Positions 16,002 to 24,916 of a DNA stretch of 64,000 nucleotides are shown piece by piece. The notes beneath the pieces were generated by a model that searched no databases, had not been told where the DNA came from, and saw only the letters and a program-made list of their open reading frames with translations. Where the stretch lies: NCBI GenBank assembly GCA_027483765.1, contig JAIXTW010000003.1, positions 203,293 to 267,292 on the forward strand, read 5' to 3'. This DNA is from Streptomycetaceae bacterium. Its GTDB lineage: Bacteria; Actinomycetota; Actinomycetes; Nanopelagicales; Nanopelagicaceae. Each line of letters starts with the position of its first letter. Position 1 is the stretch's first letter. The translations under genes were made by a program, and so were the position numbers.

Positions 16002-17393
16002 TTACAAATCTGCCGGTGATGAAAGCGTGCCGCGGACCGCTGTTGCTGCAGCAACCAGTGGGCTGACAAGGTGAGTACGCCCACCTTTACCCTGTCGTCC
16101 TTCGAAGTTTCTATTTGATGTGGAAGCCGAACGCTCGCCCACGCTAAGTTGATCTGGGTTCATACCGAGACACATCGAGCATCCCGCGTTGCGCCATTCG
16201 GCACCGAAATCAAGAAAGACTTTATCTAAGCCTTCCTTCATTGCCTGTTGGCGTACGCGCTCAGAGCCAGGCACAACTAGCATGCGAAGCTTCGGTGCAA
16301 TCTTCTTGCCCGCTAGAACCGATGCCGCAGCACGTAAATCTTCAATGCGGCCGTTGGTGCATGAGCCCAAGAAAACAGTGTCAATGGCTATCTTCTTCAG
16401 TGGTGTTCCAGCCTCAAGACCCATGTACTGCAACGCGCGTTCTGCTGCTCCTCGCTCTTCTGAATCTGCGATATCTGCTGGGTTAGGAACAGATCCATTG
16501 AGCGGTAGCCCTTGTCCTGGATTGGTGCCCCAGGTAACAAATGGTTCTAACTCATCCGCGTTTAAGGTGATTTCAACATCGAATTTTGCATCTGCATCTG
16601 TGAAGAGAGTTTCCCAGTAGCTTTGAGCAGCAGCGAAATCTTCTGGTGCATGAGGCTTGCCCTTGATGTAATCAAATGTTGTCTGATCAGGTGCAATGAG
16701 TCCTGCGCGCGCGCCGGCTTCAATCGACATGTTGCAGATTGTCATGCGGCCTTCCATGGACAGTGCGCGAATAGCAGAACCGCGATATTCAATGATGTAG
16801 CCCTGTCCGCCGCCGGTGCCAATCTGCGCAATGATTGCGAGAATAATATCTTTTGCAGTTACTCCAACTTTGAGAGTTCCTTCAACGTTAATCGCCATTG
16901 TCTTTGGACGACTAGATGGAAGCGTCTGTGTAGCTAAAACATGCTCTACCTCTGAGGTGCCAATGCCAAATGCAATTGCACCAAATGCGCCGTGGGTAGA
17001 TGTATGCGAATCGCCGCAGACAATTGTCATTCCTGGCTGAGTGATTCCGAGTTGCGGTCCAACAACGTGAACTACGCCCTGGTCGGCATCGCCGAGTGAG
17101 TGGATACGGATTCCAAACTCTTTCGCATTATTGCGCAAAGTATCGATTTGCAGCTTCGAGACAGGATCTGCGATTGGTTTGAGAATATCTAGCGTAGGAG
17201 TATTGTGATCTTCGGTAGCAATAGTTAAATCAGGACGACGAACTTTGCGCCCGGCAAGACGAAGCCCATCAAATGCTTGCGCACTTGTTACTTCATGGAT
17301 GAGCTGAAGGTCGATGTAAAGCAGATCAGGTTCACCTTCGGCGCTACGAACGATGTGGTCGTCCCAAATCTTCTCAGCAAGTGTCTTACCCAT
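16002..17393 (-). CDS. leuC: 3-isopropylmalate dehydratase large subunit
   Basis: An aconitase-family [4Fe-4S] enzyme subunit of 463 aa. Cluster cysteines are visible in [14 protein letters not shown] and in [33 protein letters not shown] is the aconitase-type active-site segment. AGGAG lies ten bases before the ATG. It is transcribed away from the IclR regulator through a short intergenic region that contains a perfect inverted repeat. Confidence 0.97.
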   Translation of the reverse strand: MGKTLAEKIWDDHIVRSAEGEPDLLYIDLQLIHEVTSAQAFDGLRLAGRKVRRPDLTIATEDHNTPTLDILKPIADPVSKLQIDTLRNNAKEFGIRIHSLGDADQGVVHVVGPQLGITQPGMTIVCGDSHTSTHGAFGAIAFGIGTSEVEHVLATQTLPSSRPKTMAINVEGTLKVGVTAKDIILAIIAQIGTGGGQGYIIEYRGSAIRALSMEGRMTICNMSIEAGARAGLIAPDQTTFDYIKGKPHAPEDFAAAQSYWETLFTDADAKFDVEITLNADELEPFVTWGTNPGQGLPLNGSVPNPADIADSEERGAAERALQYMGLEAGTPLKKIAIDTVFLGSCTNGRIEDLRAAASVLAGKKIAPKLRMLVVPGSERVRQQAMKEGLDKVFLDFGAEWRNAGCSMCLGMNPDQLSVGERSASTSNRNFEGRQGKGGRTHLVSPLVAAATAVRGTLSSPADL

Positions 17394-17425
17394 CAGTGTT
17401 GCGCTCCTGTCATTAGTGCAAAATG

Positions 17426-17463
17426 TTGTGTCTCATAGAATGGGATGCTAATATCATTCTATG
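17426..17463 (+). promoter_or_regulatory. Leaderless ndgR promoter overlapped by a perfect inverted repeat
   Basis: TTGTGT (17426-17431), a 17-base spacer and TAATAT (17449-17454) are followed by six bases and the ATG at 17461, so transcription should begin at the start codon. CATAGAATG (17434-17442) and CATTCTATG (17455-17463) form a perfect 9-base inverted repeat, 21 bases centre to centre, flanking the -10 and covering the ATG. This fits an autoregulatory IclR operator that also faces leuCD. Confidence 0.7.
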
Positions 17464-18180
17464 GATAAGAAGAATAGCGGAGTCGGCGTCTTAGATAAAG
17501 CTGTATACATCCTGGCCACGCTCGAATCAGGGCCGCACTCCCTGGCGGAACTGGTCGCCGCCACAGGTATCGCACGTCCAACGGCCCACCGATTGGCGGT
17601 CGCGCTGGAATTTCATCGCTTAGTCGCCCGCGACCTCAATGGTCGCTTCATTATTGGTCCTCGTTCCGGTGAGTTAGCTGCTGCTGCCGGTGAAGATCGT
17701 CTGATTGCCGTGGCAACACCGGCCCTGGCCGCCCTTCGTGATGCAACGGGCGAATCTGCTCAGTTGTATCGCCGTCAAGGTGATATTCGAATCTGTGTGG
17801 CAGTTGCAGAGCGTCTATCTGGATTACGTGATTCAGTTCCGATTGGTGCAGCGCTAACGATGCAAGCCGGATCTGCGGCACAAATTCTGATGGCTTGGGA
17901 AGATTCCGAGAAGATTCACCGCGGGCTTAAAAATGCGCGCTACACAGCTGCACATTTAGCTGCCGATCGCCGACGCGGTTGGGCGCAATCAGTTGGTGAA
18001 CGTGAAGCGGGCGTTGCATCAGTATCAGCACCGGTACGTGGCCCTAATGGAAAAGTTATCGCTGCAGTCTCTATCAGTGGACCAATTGAAAGACTTGGCC
18101 GTCAACCTGGACGCTTACATGCCGCCGCAGTTGTTGCAACAGCAGAGCGACTTACCGAACATCTCAAGTCAGGTAAGTGA
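17461..18180 (+). CDS. ndgR: IclR-family regulator of leuCD (NdgR type)
   Basis: A 239-aa regulator with an N-terminal winged helix (about 10-65, SLAELVAATGIARPTAHRLA) and a C-terminal IclR effector domain (about 80-235). Divergent placement against leuCD is the signature of NdgR/LtbR, which controls leucine and other amino-acid genes in Streptomyces and Corynebacterium. No ribosome-binding site precedes the ATG; a promoter with leaderless geometry does. The symbol rests on position and family. Confidence 0.9.
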   Translation: MDKKNSGVGVLDKAVYILATLESGPHSLAELVAATGIARPTAHRLAVALEFHRLVARDLNGRFIIGPRSGELAAAAGEDRLIAVATPALAALRDATGESAQLYRRQGDIRICVAVAERLSGLRDSVPIGAALTMQAGSAAQILMAWEDSEKIHRGLKNARYTAAHLAADRRRGWAQSVGEREAGVASVSAPVRGPNGKVIAAVSISGPIERLGRQPGRLHAAAVVATAERLTEHLKSGK

Positions 18181-18181
18181 G

Positions 18182-18688
18182 TTAGTTACTGAGTAGATCC
18201 AGCTCTTTTAAGACGCGAGAGATAATTGCGAAATTAAATCCTTTACGCGCCAGCAGTGATTGAATGCGGCGCACCTGAACATCGGGTGCGAGTCGTGACA
18301 TGGTGTTGTACTTCTTAAATCCAAGTTCAAAAGCCGAGCGATACTCAGATTCGTCATCGATGCTCTCGAGCGCTTCATCTATCTGCTCTTGGGTGACGCC
18401 CTTCTGGCGCAACTCCCCTGCAATGATTCGCTTAGAGATTTTCTTATGGCCGTGTCGCGAAGTGGCCCAAGCGAGAGCAAATTCGCGATCGTTAACGAGA
18501 CCGCTCTCTTGTAAACGGAAGAGGACGGCTTGTGCAATGTCATCTTCTACGCCACGGGTTTTGAGATGAGCGAGCAGCTCGCCCTTACTTTTTGCTCGTG
18601 TGACAAGTGCGTTGAGCGCAATTGTGTGAGCTACTTCGTAAGGGTCAGAGCCCTCGCTTCTCTCAACCTTTGCAAATTGCAGTGAAAT
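18182..18688 (-). CDS. recX: Regulatory protein RecX, apparently starting at an ATT codon
   Basis: RecX binds RecA filaments and limits their activity. The frame yields 168 aa made of three-helix RecX repeats, including ALVTRAKSKGELLAHLKTRG, ESGLVNDREFALAWATSRH and the C-terminal VRRIQSLLARKGFNFAIISR. No ATG, GTG or TTG occurs in frame until codon 93 (TTG 18412), in mid protein. The ATT at 18686-18688 overlaps the recA TAA by one base (TAATT), exactly where TAATG junctions occur elsewhere here, and AGAGG lies ten bases upstream. A CTG two codons later is the alternative. The gene is clear; the start is inferred. Confidence 0.88.
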   Translation of the reverse strand: MSLQFAKVERSEGSDPYEVAHTIALNALVTRAKSKGELLAHLKTRGVEDDIAQAVLFRLQESGLVNDREFALAWATSRHGHKKISKRIIAGELRQKGVTQEQIDEALESIDDESEYRSAFELGFKKYNTMSRLAPDVQVRRIQSLLARKGFNFAIISRVLKELDLLSN

Positions 18689-19767
18689 TAGAAATCAACC
18701 TCTGCTGCAGCTTCATCAATCTCTGCAATAAGGGCAGGATCGACGGTCACAGGGACGAAGCTGGCGCGAATCTTTGATTCGATCTCGTTTGCCAGATCTG
18801 GGTTATCGATAAGGAATGCACGTGAATTCTCTTTACCTTGACCAAGTTGATCTGCCTCGTATGTGTACCAAGCGCCAGACTTCTTAACGATGCCGAGCTC
18901 TACACCCATATCGAGAAGTGAACCTTCGCGCGAAATTCCAACACCGTAGATGATGTCGAACTCAGCTTGCTTAAATGGTGGAGCCATCTTGTTCTTCACC
19001 ACTTTAACGCGAGTACGGTTACCGACAGATTCGGTGCCATCCTTAAGAGTTTCAATGCGACGGATATCAAGGCGAACAGATGCGTAGAACTTAAGCGCCT
19101 TTCCACCTGTTGTTGTCTCTGGTGAACCAAAGAAGACGCCAATCTTTTCGCGAAGTTGGTTGATAAAGATAGCTGTGGTCTTTGATTGGTGAAGAGCGCC
19201 AGTAATCTTTCGAAGTGCTTGTGACATCAGGCGCGCCTGAAGACCCATATGTGAGTCGCCCATCTCGCCTTCAATTTCGGCACGTGGAACAAGTGCTGCA
19301 ACTGAGTCGACAACAACGAGATCAAGTGCACCTGAACGGATAAGCATGTCCATAATTTCAAGCGCCTGCTCGCCGGTATCTGGCTGTGAGACGAGAAGAG
19401 CATCGATATCAACGCCGAGCTTCTTTGCGTACTCTGCATCGAATGCGTGTTCAGCATCGATAAATGCGCAGATGCCGCCAGCTTTCTGGGCATTGGCAAT
19501 AGCGTGCAAGGTAAGAGTTGTCTTACCTGAAGATTCTGGTCCATAAATTTCTACGATGCGACCACGTGGTAGGCCACCAATTCCGAGTGCGACATCGAGT
19601 GCGACAGAGCCGGTTGGAATAACTTCGATTACCTGTGCTTGTCGATCTGACATCTTCATTACTGAACCCTTACCAAACTGACGTTCGATTTGAGCAAGTG
19701 CGGTATCTAACGCCTTTTGACGGTCAGATGATTTATTATCTTCAGCTTTTGATTTTTCAGCAGCCAC
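18688..19767 (-). CDS. recA: Recombinase RecA
   Basis: Homologous-recombination ATPase and SOS coprotease, 359 aa. Walker [10 protein letters not shown] (76-84), the [19 protein letters not shown] block, [20 protein letters not shown] and loop L2 residues [19 protein letters not shown] are all present. It starts with GTG after AAGGAG. It is followed by recX with a one-base overlap. A LexA-type box lies about 150 bases upstream. Confidence 0.99.
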   Translation of the reverse strand: MAAEKSKAEDNKSSDRQKALDTALAQIERQFGKGSVMKMSDRQAQVIEVIPTGSVALDVALGIGGLPRGRIVEIYGPESSGKTTLTLHAIANAQKAGGICAFIDAEHAFDAEYAKKLGVDIDALLVSQPDTGEQALEIMDMLIRSGALDLVVVDSVAALVPRAEIEGEMGDSHMGLQARLMSQALRKITGALHQSKTTAIFINQLREKIGVFFGSPETTTGGKALKFYASVRLDIRRIETLKDGTESVGNRTRVKVVKNKMAPPFKQAEFDIIYGVGISREGSLLDMGVELGIVKKSGAWYTYEADQLGQGKENSRAFLIDNPDLANEIESKIRASFVPVTVDPALIAEIDEAAAEVDF

Positions 19768-19917
19768 TGTCTTCTCCTTATATCTCGAACGTTGGCGAGC
19801 GCCACCGTTGGTAGTTGGCCCAGAAGGTACGGAGTTCTCTGCGACGGCCCTTGGCGTTATAGAGACGCTGTGGGCGGAGGCTGAGCACCGCTCTGGTTGT
19901 GCAGGGATAACGTTACC

Positions 19918-19931
19918 CGAACATCTGTTCG
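19918..19931. promoter_or_regulatory. LexA/SOS box between recA and yaaA
   Basis: CGAAC-ATCT-GTTCG is a perfect 5+5 inverted repeat with the GAAC-N4-GTTC core of Gram-positive LexA sites. It lies about 150 bases before the recA GTG and 39 bases before the yaaA start. Next to it is TAACGTTA (about 19908-19915), a second short palindrome. SOS control of recA is well established in Actinobacteria; a role for yaaA is inference. Confidence 0.75.
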
Positions 19932-19969
19932 AAAGGTATCAGGGGCCACTGACAAGTAGGGTGTGTCGC

Positions 19970-20524
19970 GTGTTGATCCTGCTTCCCCCTTCAGAGAAGA
20001 AGCGCGAGACGACTAAGCCCACCCCCGCAATCGCTGTCTATACCGGCGTGCTCTACCAAGCGCTGGATTGGAGCTCGCTATCGGCTGCCGCCCAGAAGCG
20101 TGGTGAAGCATCCATTGCCATTATCTCGGCGCGGTACGGCGCCATCGCCCCTGGCGATCGGATTGAGAGCTACAAGGTCAAAATTGATAACAAGAAGATG
20201 AAGCCACAGGTCGCTGCAGCGCTAGATTCTCGCGAGCGCCAACTGATAATCGATTGCCGCTCTTCAACCTATAAAACAGTCTGGTCTGCCCCGGTCGAGA
20301 TTACCGTTGAGGTACGGGTATCTACTGTGGTTGATGGCGTTCGAACTGTGGTTACTCATATGTCGAAGAAGACGCGTGGAGAAATCACTCGTTGGCTTCT
20401 GCAATCAAGGGCTGTAGCCAAGGCGCCCGAGGATCTCTACGCGATAGTTTCTGAGAAATACCCATGCGCGTTAACACCTTCAGATGGCCAGCAGCCCTGG
20501 GTCCTAGAAGTCATAGCTGTATAA
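19970..20524 (+). CDS. yaaA: YaaA family (DUF328) peroxide-stress-type protein
   Basis: From GTG 19970 the product is 184 aa and starts VLILLPPSEKK, the diagnostic N-terminus of YaaA. It then has YTGVLYQALDW and SARYGAIAPGDRIESYKV (the family GLLRPxDxIxxY-like segment). E. coli YaaA lowers free iron during peroxide stress. The protein is shorter than E. coli YaaA (about 258 aa), as in other Actinobacteria. TAGGG lies about 8 bases before the GTG. Extending the frame to 19808 would add unrelated sequence over the recA promoter region. Confidence 0.85.
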   Translation: MLILLPPSEKKRETTKPTPAIAVYTGVLYQALDWSSLSAAAQKRGEASIAIISARYGAIAPGDRIESYKVKIDNKKMKPQVAAALDSRERQLIIDCRSSTYKTVWSAPVEITVEVRVSTVVDGVRTVVTHMSKKTRGEITRWLLQSRAVAKAPEDLYAIVSEKYPCALTPSDGQQPWVLEVIAV

Positions 20525-20560
20525 GACGCTGCTATCTAAGACGCAGCTGAATAAAACTAA
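20516..20560 (+). repeat. Triple 15-base tandem repeat at the yaaA stop codon
   Basis: Three imperfect units GCTGTATAAGACGCT, GCTATCTAAGACGCA and GCTGAATAAAACTAA follow each other with a five-codon period. Each holds an in-frame TAA at the same place, so three stops are spaced 15 bases apart. The array runs into the end of the convergent DUF3046 gene. Confidence 0.8.
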
Positions 20561-20754
20561 CGGTACTTCTGCGTTTCGTTCGGGCATTGCTTGCAGACCG
20601 CTCGCCAAATTTCATCTGTTTCTCGACCGGCGGCGAGTGCTTCATTAACAGTCATTGAGTCAAGGTCACTGATTGCTATGTCATGTGCAAATGAAGGCGC
20701 CCAGGATTCTCCAAATGAGAGCGTTAGGCGTTCACGTAAATCTGAGATGCGCAC
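20557..20754 (-). CDS. DUF3046 family protein
   Basis: A 65-aa protein of a family found beside recA in Actinobacteria. Conserved features seen are the acidic N-terminal helix RISDLRERLTLSFGESW, the central FAHDIAISDLDSMTVNEALAAG and the terminal DEIWRAVCKQ. The function is unknown; no catalytic motif is visible. It lies downstream of the tetR gene by 11 bases and converges on yaaA. Confidence 0.85.
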   Translation of the reverse strand: MRISDLRERLTLSFGESWAPSFAHDIAISDLDSMTVNEALAAGRETDEIWRAVCKQCPNETQKYR

Positions 20755-20765
20755 AATGAATCCGA

Positions 20766-21314
20766 TTAAAAAAGTGTGCGGTCAACGAGCAGTTCAGCCT
20801 GCTCGCGCGATTGCTTTGCCGTAATCGGTTGCATCACTTGGCCCAATAACCAGCGCATGGCAAGTCCGGTGCCAGCTTCAGATTTCGTTGCCCCATAAAT
20901 GCATTGCGCCAGGGTGAGATAGAGCGGATTTTCAGCGTGCGACATAATAGCAATGAGCATCTGCGCATCATGAGTGCGCATAGAAGCAAGTGCGCTATCT
21001 GTCGAAATTTCACGGGAGAGGGTTTCTAGCGCATCTGCTGGAGTTCCAGCGCGCGATGCGATTTCTACAAGTCGTTCCACCTCGGCGGCTACTAGCGCCA
21101 GCAAGACCGCATTCTTATCTCGGTAATGGTTATACAAAGTCGCACGGGAGACCTCAGAGGCATCGGCAATTTCGATCATCGAGACATTAGAAGCGCCAAA
21201 TTGAGCAATAAGTTTCTTTGTTCCTTCGAGAATCGCGCTCTCGGTACGGCGATGAATTCCGCCTTGTAATAAGTACTTAGGCTGCGTCGACAACGGAGAG
21301 CTTTGCACTTTCAC
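20766..21314 (-). CDS. TetR-family transcriptional regulator
   Basis: A 182-aa regulator with a TetR helix-turn-helix at about 25-70 ([29 protein letters not shown] sequence, ending in the usual YNHYRDK) and an all-helical ligand domain. GTG 21314 lies inside the 3' end of clgR (38-base overlap); later GTG (21308) or TTG (21293) starts are possible. The ligand and targets cannot be read from sequence. Confidence 0.85.
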   Translation of the reverse strand: MKVQSSPLSTQPKYLLQGGIHRRTESAILEGTKKLIAQFGASNVSMIEIADASEVSRATLYNHYRDKNAVLLALVAAEVERLVEIASRAGTPADALETLSREISTDSALASMRTHDAQMLIAIMSHAENPLYLTLAQCIYGATKSEAGTGLAMRWLLGQVMQPITAKQSREQAELLVDRTLF

Positions 21315-21543
21315 GAGATGCGAGTTCGTGAGTTACTCCGGTCATGACCGACGAAAGAGTAAGGCCAAGGGCTTCGCAAATTGCATTAAGAAGTTCGGAA
21401 GACGCTTCTTTCTGTCCACGTTCTACTTCAGAGAGATAACCCAGTGACACCCGCGCTTCACGTGCGACATCGCGCAAGGTGCGAGATTGTGTTGTGCGAG
21501 CGTTACGAAGTGTGTGACCCACTGCTTCACGTAGAAGAACCAT
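21277..21543 (-). CDS. clgR: XRE-family regulator, ClgR-like
   Basis: An 88-aa regulator made almost entirely of a Cro/C1 helix-turn-helix: [54 protein letters not shown]. This is the pattern of ClgR, which activates clp protease and proteostasis genes. It lies after pgsA and cinA, the conserved actinobacterial position of clgR. ATG 21543 is preceded by AAAGGAG eight bases upstream, so longer frames are rejected. ClgR is often itself controlled by Clp proteolysis; here the C-terminus ends VVDAA. Confidence 0.85.
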   Translation of the reverse strand: MVLLREAVGHTLRNARTTQSRTLRDVAREARVSLGYLSEVERGQKEASSELLNAICEALGLTLSSVMTGVTHELASRESAKLSVVDAA

Positions 21544-21568
21544 GACAAACGCTCCTTTCGCCTCGTGC

Positions 21569-22051
21569 CTATGCGGTGTGCGAGATAAGGATACGCGCAA
21601 AGGTGCCAATTGCGCTGGATATCGCCCCCTGGCGTACTCCATCGCGCCCACCATCAAGGGTCAGCGCCAGAGTTTGATTAACGGGGCCTCGAATTGCAAT
21701 CCAAATCGTTCCCTCGCGCGAACCCTGGTAATCCCCCGGCCCCGCTACCCCGGTGGTGGATATTGCCCAAGTTGTCGCAAACTTATTCTTCACACCTTCG
21801 GCCATTTCGATCGCAACTTCTTCACTGACTACGGTGAATTTATCAATTGTTGATTGTGCAACACCAAGTTCACGAACTTTAACTTCAGATGTATAGGAAA
21901 TAACTCCGCCTAGAAATACGGCCGAGGAACCAGGAATTTGCGTCAGCGCAAAACCTAGACCGCCCCCGGTAAGTGATTCCGCAATAGCGAGTGTCTGTCC
22001 ACGAGCAATGAGAGTCTCGATAATCGAGCGCGCTGGATTCTGCGTGGTCAT
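21569..22051 (-). CDS. CinA C-terminal domain protein (nicotinamide-nucleotide amidase PncC type)
   Basis: A 160-aa single-domain protein corresponding to the C-terminal amidase part of Cin[21 protein letters not shown] with [17 protein letters not shown] matches PncC, which deamidates NMN to nicotinate mononucleotide, and GVAGPG is the second conserved loop. The N-terminal MoaB-like CinA domain is missing. It follows pgsA by 9 bases. Upstream, TAGATT then six bases then ATG (22058-22063) has leaderless-promoter geometry. Confidence 0.9.
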   Translation of the reverse strand: MTTQNPARSIIETLIARGQTLAIAESLTGGGLGFALTQIPGSSAVFLGGVISYTSEVKVRELGVAQSTIDKFTVVSEEVAIEMAEGVKNKFATTWAISTTGVAGPGDYQGSREGTIWIAIRGPVNQTLALTLDGGRDGVRQGAISSAIGTFARILISHTA

Positions 22052-22060
22052 AACCGCAAT

Positions 22061-22612
22061 CTACTCTTTCGGCAGACTTTTGCGCCAGGCTCGGATGTAG
22101 TCGTAGGCACTGGTGATTGTCAAAATTATTGCTACCGAGATGAATGCGGTTTTAAACCAGTCAAGTGATGCCGGAAGTGGCAACATATAAAACCCAACAC
22201 CGAAACCTTGCATGAAGGTCTTTAACTTTCCACCTTTACTTGCTGGGATTACGCCGTCTCGAATAACGAGTAAGCGAAAAATTGTGATTCCAATTTCACG
22301 AGTGAGAATGAGTATGGTCATCCACCAAGGAAATCGGCCAAGGATTGAGAGTGAAATCATCGCTGAACCAATCAGCGCTTTATCAGCTACTGGATCTAGA
22401 AAAGTACCGAGGGCGGTAATCCGATTAGATTGACGCGCCCATTTTCCATCGAGGATATCTGTCAGGCCTAAGATAAAAAATATTGACCATGCCAGAATCT
22501 GATATCGCGCGTTCTCCCCACCATCAAGAAAAACCACATAGACACCTACTGGAATAAAAAGTATCCGAGTGACGGTAAGCGTGTTGGGGGTGAAAAAGGA
22601 AGGCATCGTCAT
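22061..22612 (-). CDS. pgsA: CDP-alcohol phosphatidyltransferase (PgsA-like)
   Basis: A 183-aa membrane enzyme with the family signature D-G-x2-A-R-x8-G-x3-D-x3-D, seen as [20 protein letters not shown] followed by VADK (about 58-81), and about five hydrophobic helices. It most likely makes phosphatidylglycerol phosphate from CDP-diacylglycerol (which CdsA at 56 kb makes). It overlaps rimO by four bases and precedes cinA-clgR. Confidence 0.93.
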   Translation of the reverse strand: MTMPSFFTPNTLTVTRILFIPVGVYVVFLDGGENARYQILAWSIFFILGLTDILDGKWARQSNRITALGTFLDPVADKALIGSAMISLSILGRFPWWMTILILTREIGITIFRLLVIRDGVIPASKGGKLKTFMQGFGVGFYMLPLPASLDWFKTAFISVAIILTITSAYDYIRAWRKSLPKE

Positions 22613-23991
22613 CGAGGCTGCGCTACTAAATCTGCGCCCATGGAATCTATGATCACCGCATCTACGTATTGACCAACAACGAATGAAGTTCCAATAAATG
22701 ATGTCGTGCCATCTACTTCAGGGCCTTGATGTGCCGCGCGCCCCTCTTGTAATTCAGCATCTTCAATAAGTACCCGAACTTCTTCACCAATGCGGCCTTG
22801 GGCACGCAGTGAAACCATTTCATCGGCTAAGGAAGAGAGTGTCTCTACTCGCTGGCGAATAACTTCCTCAGCGACTTTATCTGAAAGATCTATCGCCTCT
22901 GTGTTATCTTCATCTGAATATCCAAATACTCCCACTGCATCTAACTTCGCCTCAGTCATGAATTCTGCTAATTCATCGTAATCCGCTTCAGTCTCCCCTG
23001 GAAAACCGACGATAAAGTTAGATCTAATTCCTGCCGCTGGTGAGAGCGCTCGAATCTGAGTAATCAAATGCAAGAATTTTTCAGAATCACCGAAGCGACG
23101 CATACGTCGCAGTACCGAAGGGCTGGTGTGTTGGAAGGAGAGGTCAAAGTACGGCGCCACCTTATCCGTCTCAATCATCGCCTGAAGAAGTGATGGTCGC
23201 ATCTCGGCAGGTTGTAGATATGAAAGACGCACTCGTTCCACACCTGGAATCTCGGAGAACTCATGCAAAATCTTCTCCATCAGCTTAATGTCACCAAGAT
23301 CTTTGCCATAACTAGTCGTGTTCTCGCTGACTAAGAAGAGTTCGCTGACACCGTTATCGGCCAGCCACTTCGCTTCTTGCAAAACTTCGGTAGGCCTACG
23401 TGAAACAAAAGAGCCTCGGAAATACGGAATCGCACAGAACGAGCATCGGCGATCGCAGCCTGATGCAATCTTTAACGGCGCCCAAGGCGCATCACCCAGG
23501 CGCTTGCGAAAGAGTGAACCGCCAGCGCCAACAGAAGAGGCATAGCTCTCATCACGCGCGGCTGCTCGTTCCACAGGTGCAATCGGAAGTAAGGCGCGAC
23601 GATCGCGAGGTACATGTGGGGTATGTGCGTTACCGCTAATGATTGATTGCAAGCGTTCTGAAATATCTTGATAATCATCAAAACCCAGAATTGCATCTGC
23701 TTCCGGGAGCGCTTCGGCCAACTCTTTTCCATAGCGTTCTGCCATGCACCCTACGGCTACGACTACCTTTGTCGTTCCGTGACCTTTAAGCGAGTTGGCC
23801 GCATAGAGTGCATCAATCGAGTCTTTCTTCGCTGACTCAATAAAGCCGCAGGTGTTAACAACAGCAACTTCGGCCGACTCAACATCGGAGACCAGAGTCC
23901 AGCCATCGGCTGCTAATCTGCCGGCCAGTTCTTCTGAGTCAACATCGTTCCGGGCGCAACCCATAGTTACGATTGCAACGGTGCGAGACAT
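22609..23991 (-). CDS. rimO: Ribosomal protein S12 methylthiotransferase RimO
   Basis: A radical-SAM enzyme of 460 aa that methylthiolates Asp88 of S12. The N-terminal UPF0004 domain has cysteines in [19 protein letters not shown] and [10 protein letters not shown] (one Fe-S cluster). The radical-SAM triad is [11 protein letters not shown], and the C-terminus carries a TRAM domain. [11 protein letters not shown] at the N-terminus distinguishes RimO from MiaB. It overlaps pgsA by four bases. Confidence 0.95.
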   Translation of the reverse strand: MSRTVAIVTMGCARNDVDSEELAGRLAADGWTLVSDVESAEVAVVNTCGFIESAKKDSIDALYAANSLKGHGTTKVVVAVGCMAERYGKELAEALPEADAILGFDDYQDISERLQSIISGNAHTPHVPRDRRALLPIAPVERAAARDESYASSVGAGGSLFRKRLGDAPWAPLKIASGCDRRCSFCAIPYFRGSFVSRRPTEVLQEAKWLADNGVSELFLVSENTTSYGKDLGDIKLMEKILHEFSEIPGVERVRLSYLQPAEMRPSLLQAMIETDKVAPYFDLSFQHTSPSVLRRMRRFGDSEKFLHLITQIRALSPAAGIRSNFIVGFPGETEADYDELAEFMTEAKLDAVGVFGYSDEDNTEAIDLSDKVAEEVIRQRVETLSSLADEMVSLRAQGRIGEEVRVLIEDAELQEGRAAHQGPEVDGTTSFIGTSFVVGQYVDAVIIDSMGADLVAQPR

Positions 23992-24029
23992 GCGGGTGAT
24001 GTTACAGGGTTATTGCAGAGAAATCTTAA

Positions 24030-24797
24030 TTAGCGAAAAGTGCGACGCACTTCTTGATTCTGTCCGCCAAGCGGGCTCAATAACTTTCCATTATGGGTCA
24101 CATCGATACCGGCTGGATTGCTCAGGTAAATACTTATCGAACCTTGCGCCGAGTAGCTCTTTGTCTCACCTTGAAAAATAGAGCCCTTGATTGCGCTCTT
24201 GCCATCGACTACAACATTGATAAATGAATTTCCACGTGTAGCAGCGAGCACTAATGAGACAGTGCCGGTATCACTTGAAGGCGCTGGTGTTACTTCAGGA
24301 GACACGGTTACTTCAGGTGAAACGGTTGCTTCAGGTGAAACGGTTGCTTCAGGAGTTGCCGACACTGAGACCTCTGGTGACGGCGCTGCCATAGCTGTCG
24401 GCGCTGGTGTAGAAGATTGATTAGAAATAACAATTTGTACTGATCCGGCTATCACTAAAACAATAACCGAGATCAGCGCCGGAACTTTCCAGGAAATTTT
24501 TCTTGGCTCTCGAGGAATCGCAGCCACATTATTATCAGCAAGTTGTTCGTGAATCCCACGATGTTCGAGTGAATGCTCCGAGTTATACATCTCCACAAAA
24601 AAATCTGGTTCTAAGCCAAGACGTATAGCAATATTTTTTAAGTGCCCGCGAGCATATGTATCTCCACCACACTGTGAGAAATTATTTGATTCCATCTGTG
24701 AGATTAAGCCAACTCGAATACTAATCATCGAAGCTAGCTCATCTTTGGAAAGGCCAGCAGCCTCGCGCATATCGCGGAGTTGGCTGCCTGTGGTCAT
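24030..24797 (-). CDS. RodZ-like membrane protein with XRE domain
   Basis: A 255-aa protein. An N-terminal Cro/C1-like domain (1-70, LRDMREAAGLSKDELASMI) is followed by a basic linker, one membrane helix (about 107-125, VPALISVIVLVIAGSVQIVI), a Thr/Pro/Ser/Glu-rich repeat region (about 132-175) and a C-terminal DUF4115-like beta domain. This order matches RodZ, the morphogenesis protein that links MreB to the wall machinery, and similar HTH proteins lie next to ftsK in Actinobacteria. It lies between ftsK and rimO, the usual order. Confidence 0.85.
   Translation of the reverse strand: MTTGSQLRDMREAAGLSKDELASMISIRVGLISQMESNNFSQCGGDTYARGHLKNIAIRLGLEPDFFVEMYNSEHSLEHRGIHEQLADNNVAAIPREPRKISWKVPALISVIVLVIAGSVQIVISNQSSTPAPTAMAAPSPEVSVSATPEATVSPEATVSPEVTVSPEVTPAPSSDTGTVSLVLAATRGNSFINVVVDGKSAIKGSIFQGETKSYSAQGSISIYLSNPAGIDVTHNGKLLSPLGGQNQEVRRTFR
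24301..24354 (-). repeat. 18-base tandem repeat in the RodZ-like linker
   Basis: Three consecutive 18-base units at 24301, 24319 and 24337. Units two and three differ only in the last base, and unit one has two further changes. They encode a repeated TVSPEV/A hexapeptide in the extracytoplasmic linker. Copy number is probably variable between strains. Confidence 0.9.
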
Positions 24798-24835
24798 TGG
24801 ATTCCTTTGGTGAAGATTGGAGAGTCATATTCTAT

Positions 24836-24846
24836 TTCACCGTGAA
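24836..24846. promoter_or_regulatory. Palindrome upstream of the RodZ-like gene
   Basis: TTCAC-C-GTGAA is an exact 11-base palindrome 38 bases before the ATG, next to TAGAAT, a possible -10 on the minus strand. It may be an operator. The remaining bases between ftsK and this gene show nothing further. Confidence 0.35.
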
Positions 24847-24916
24847 GGGTGCTGAGAATAGATTGACCACTAAATGGGTATCTCACCCTAAAAAACCACT
24901 CTGAATTTGCTAAGAA

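Noticed and set aside
19808..19969. N-terminal extension of yaaA by 54 codons
   Set aside because: The added sequence has no family match, covers the recA promoter region and the SOS box, and YaaA proteins begin at the LILLPPSE segment.
21544..21657. Longer ClgR with 38 extra N-terminal residues
   Set aside because: The extension overlaps cinA coding sequence, and a strong ribosome-binding site directs the start at 21543.
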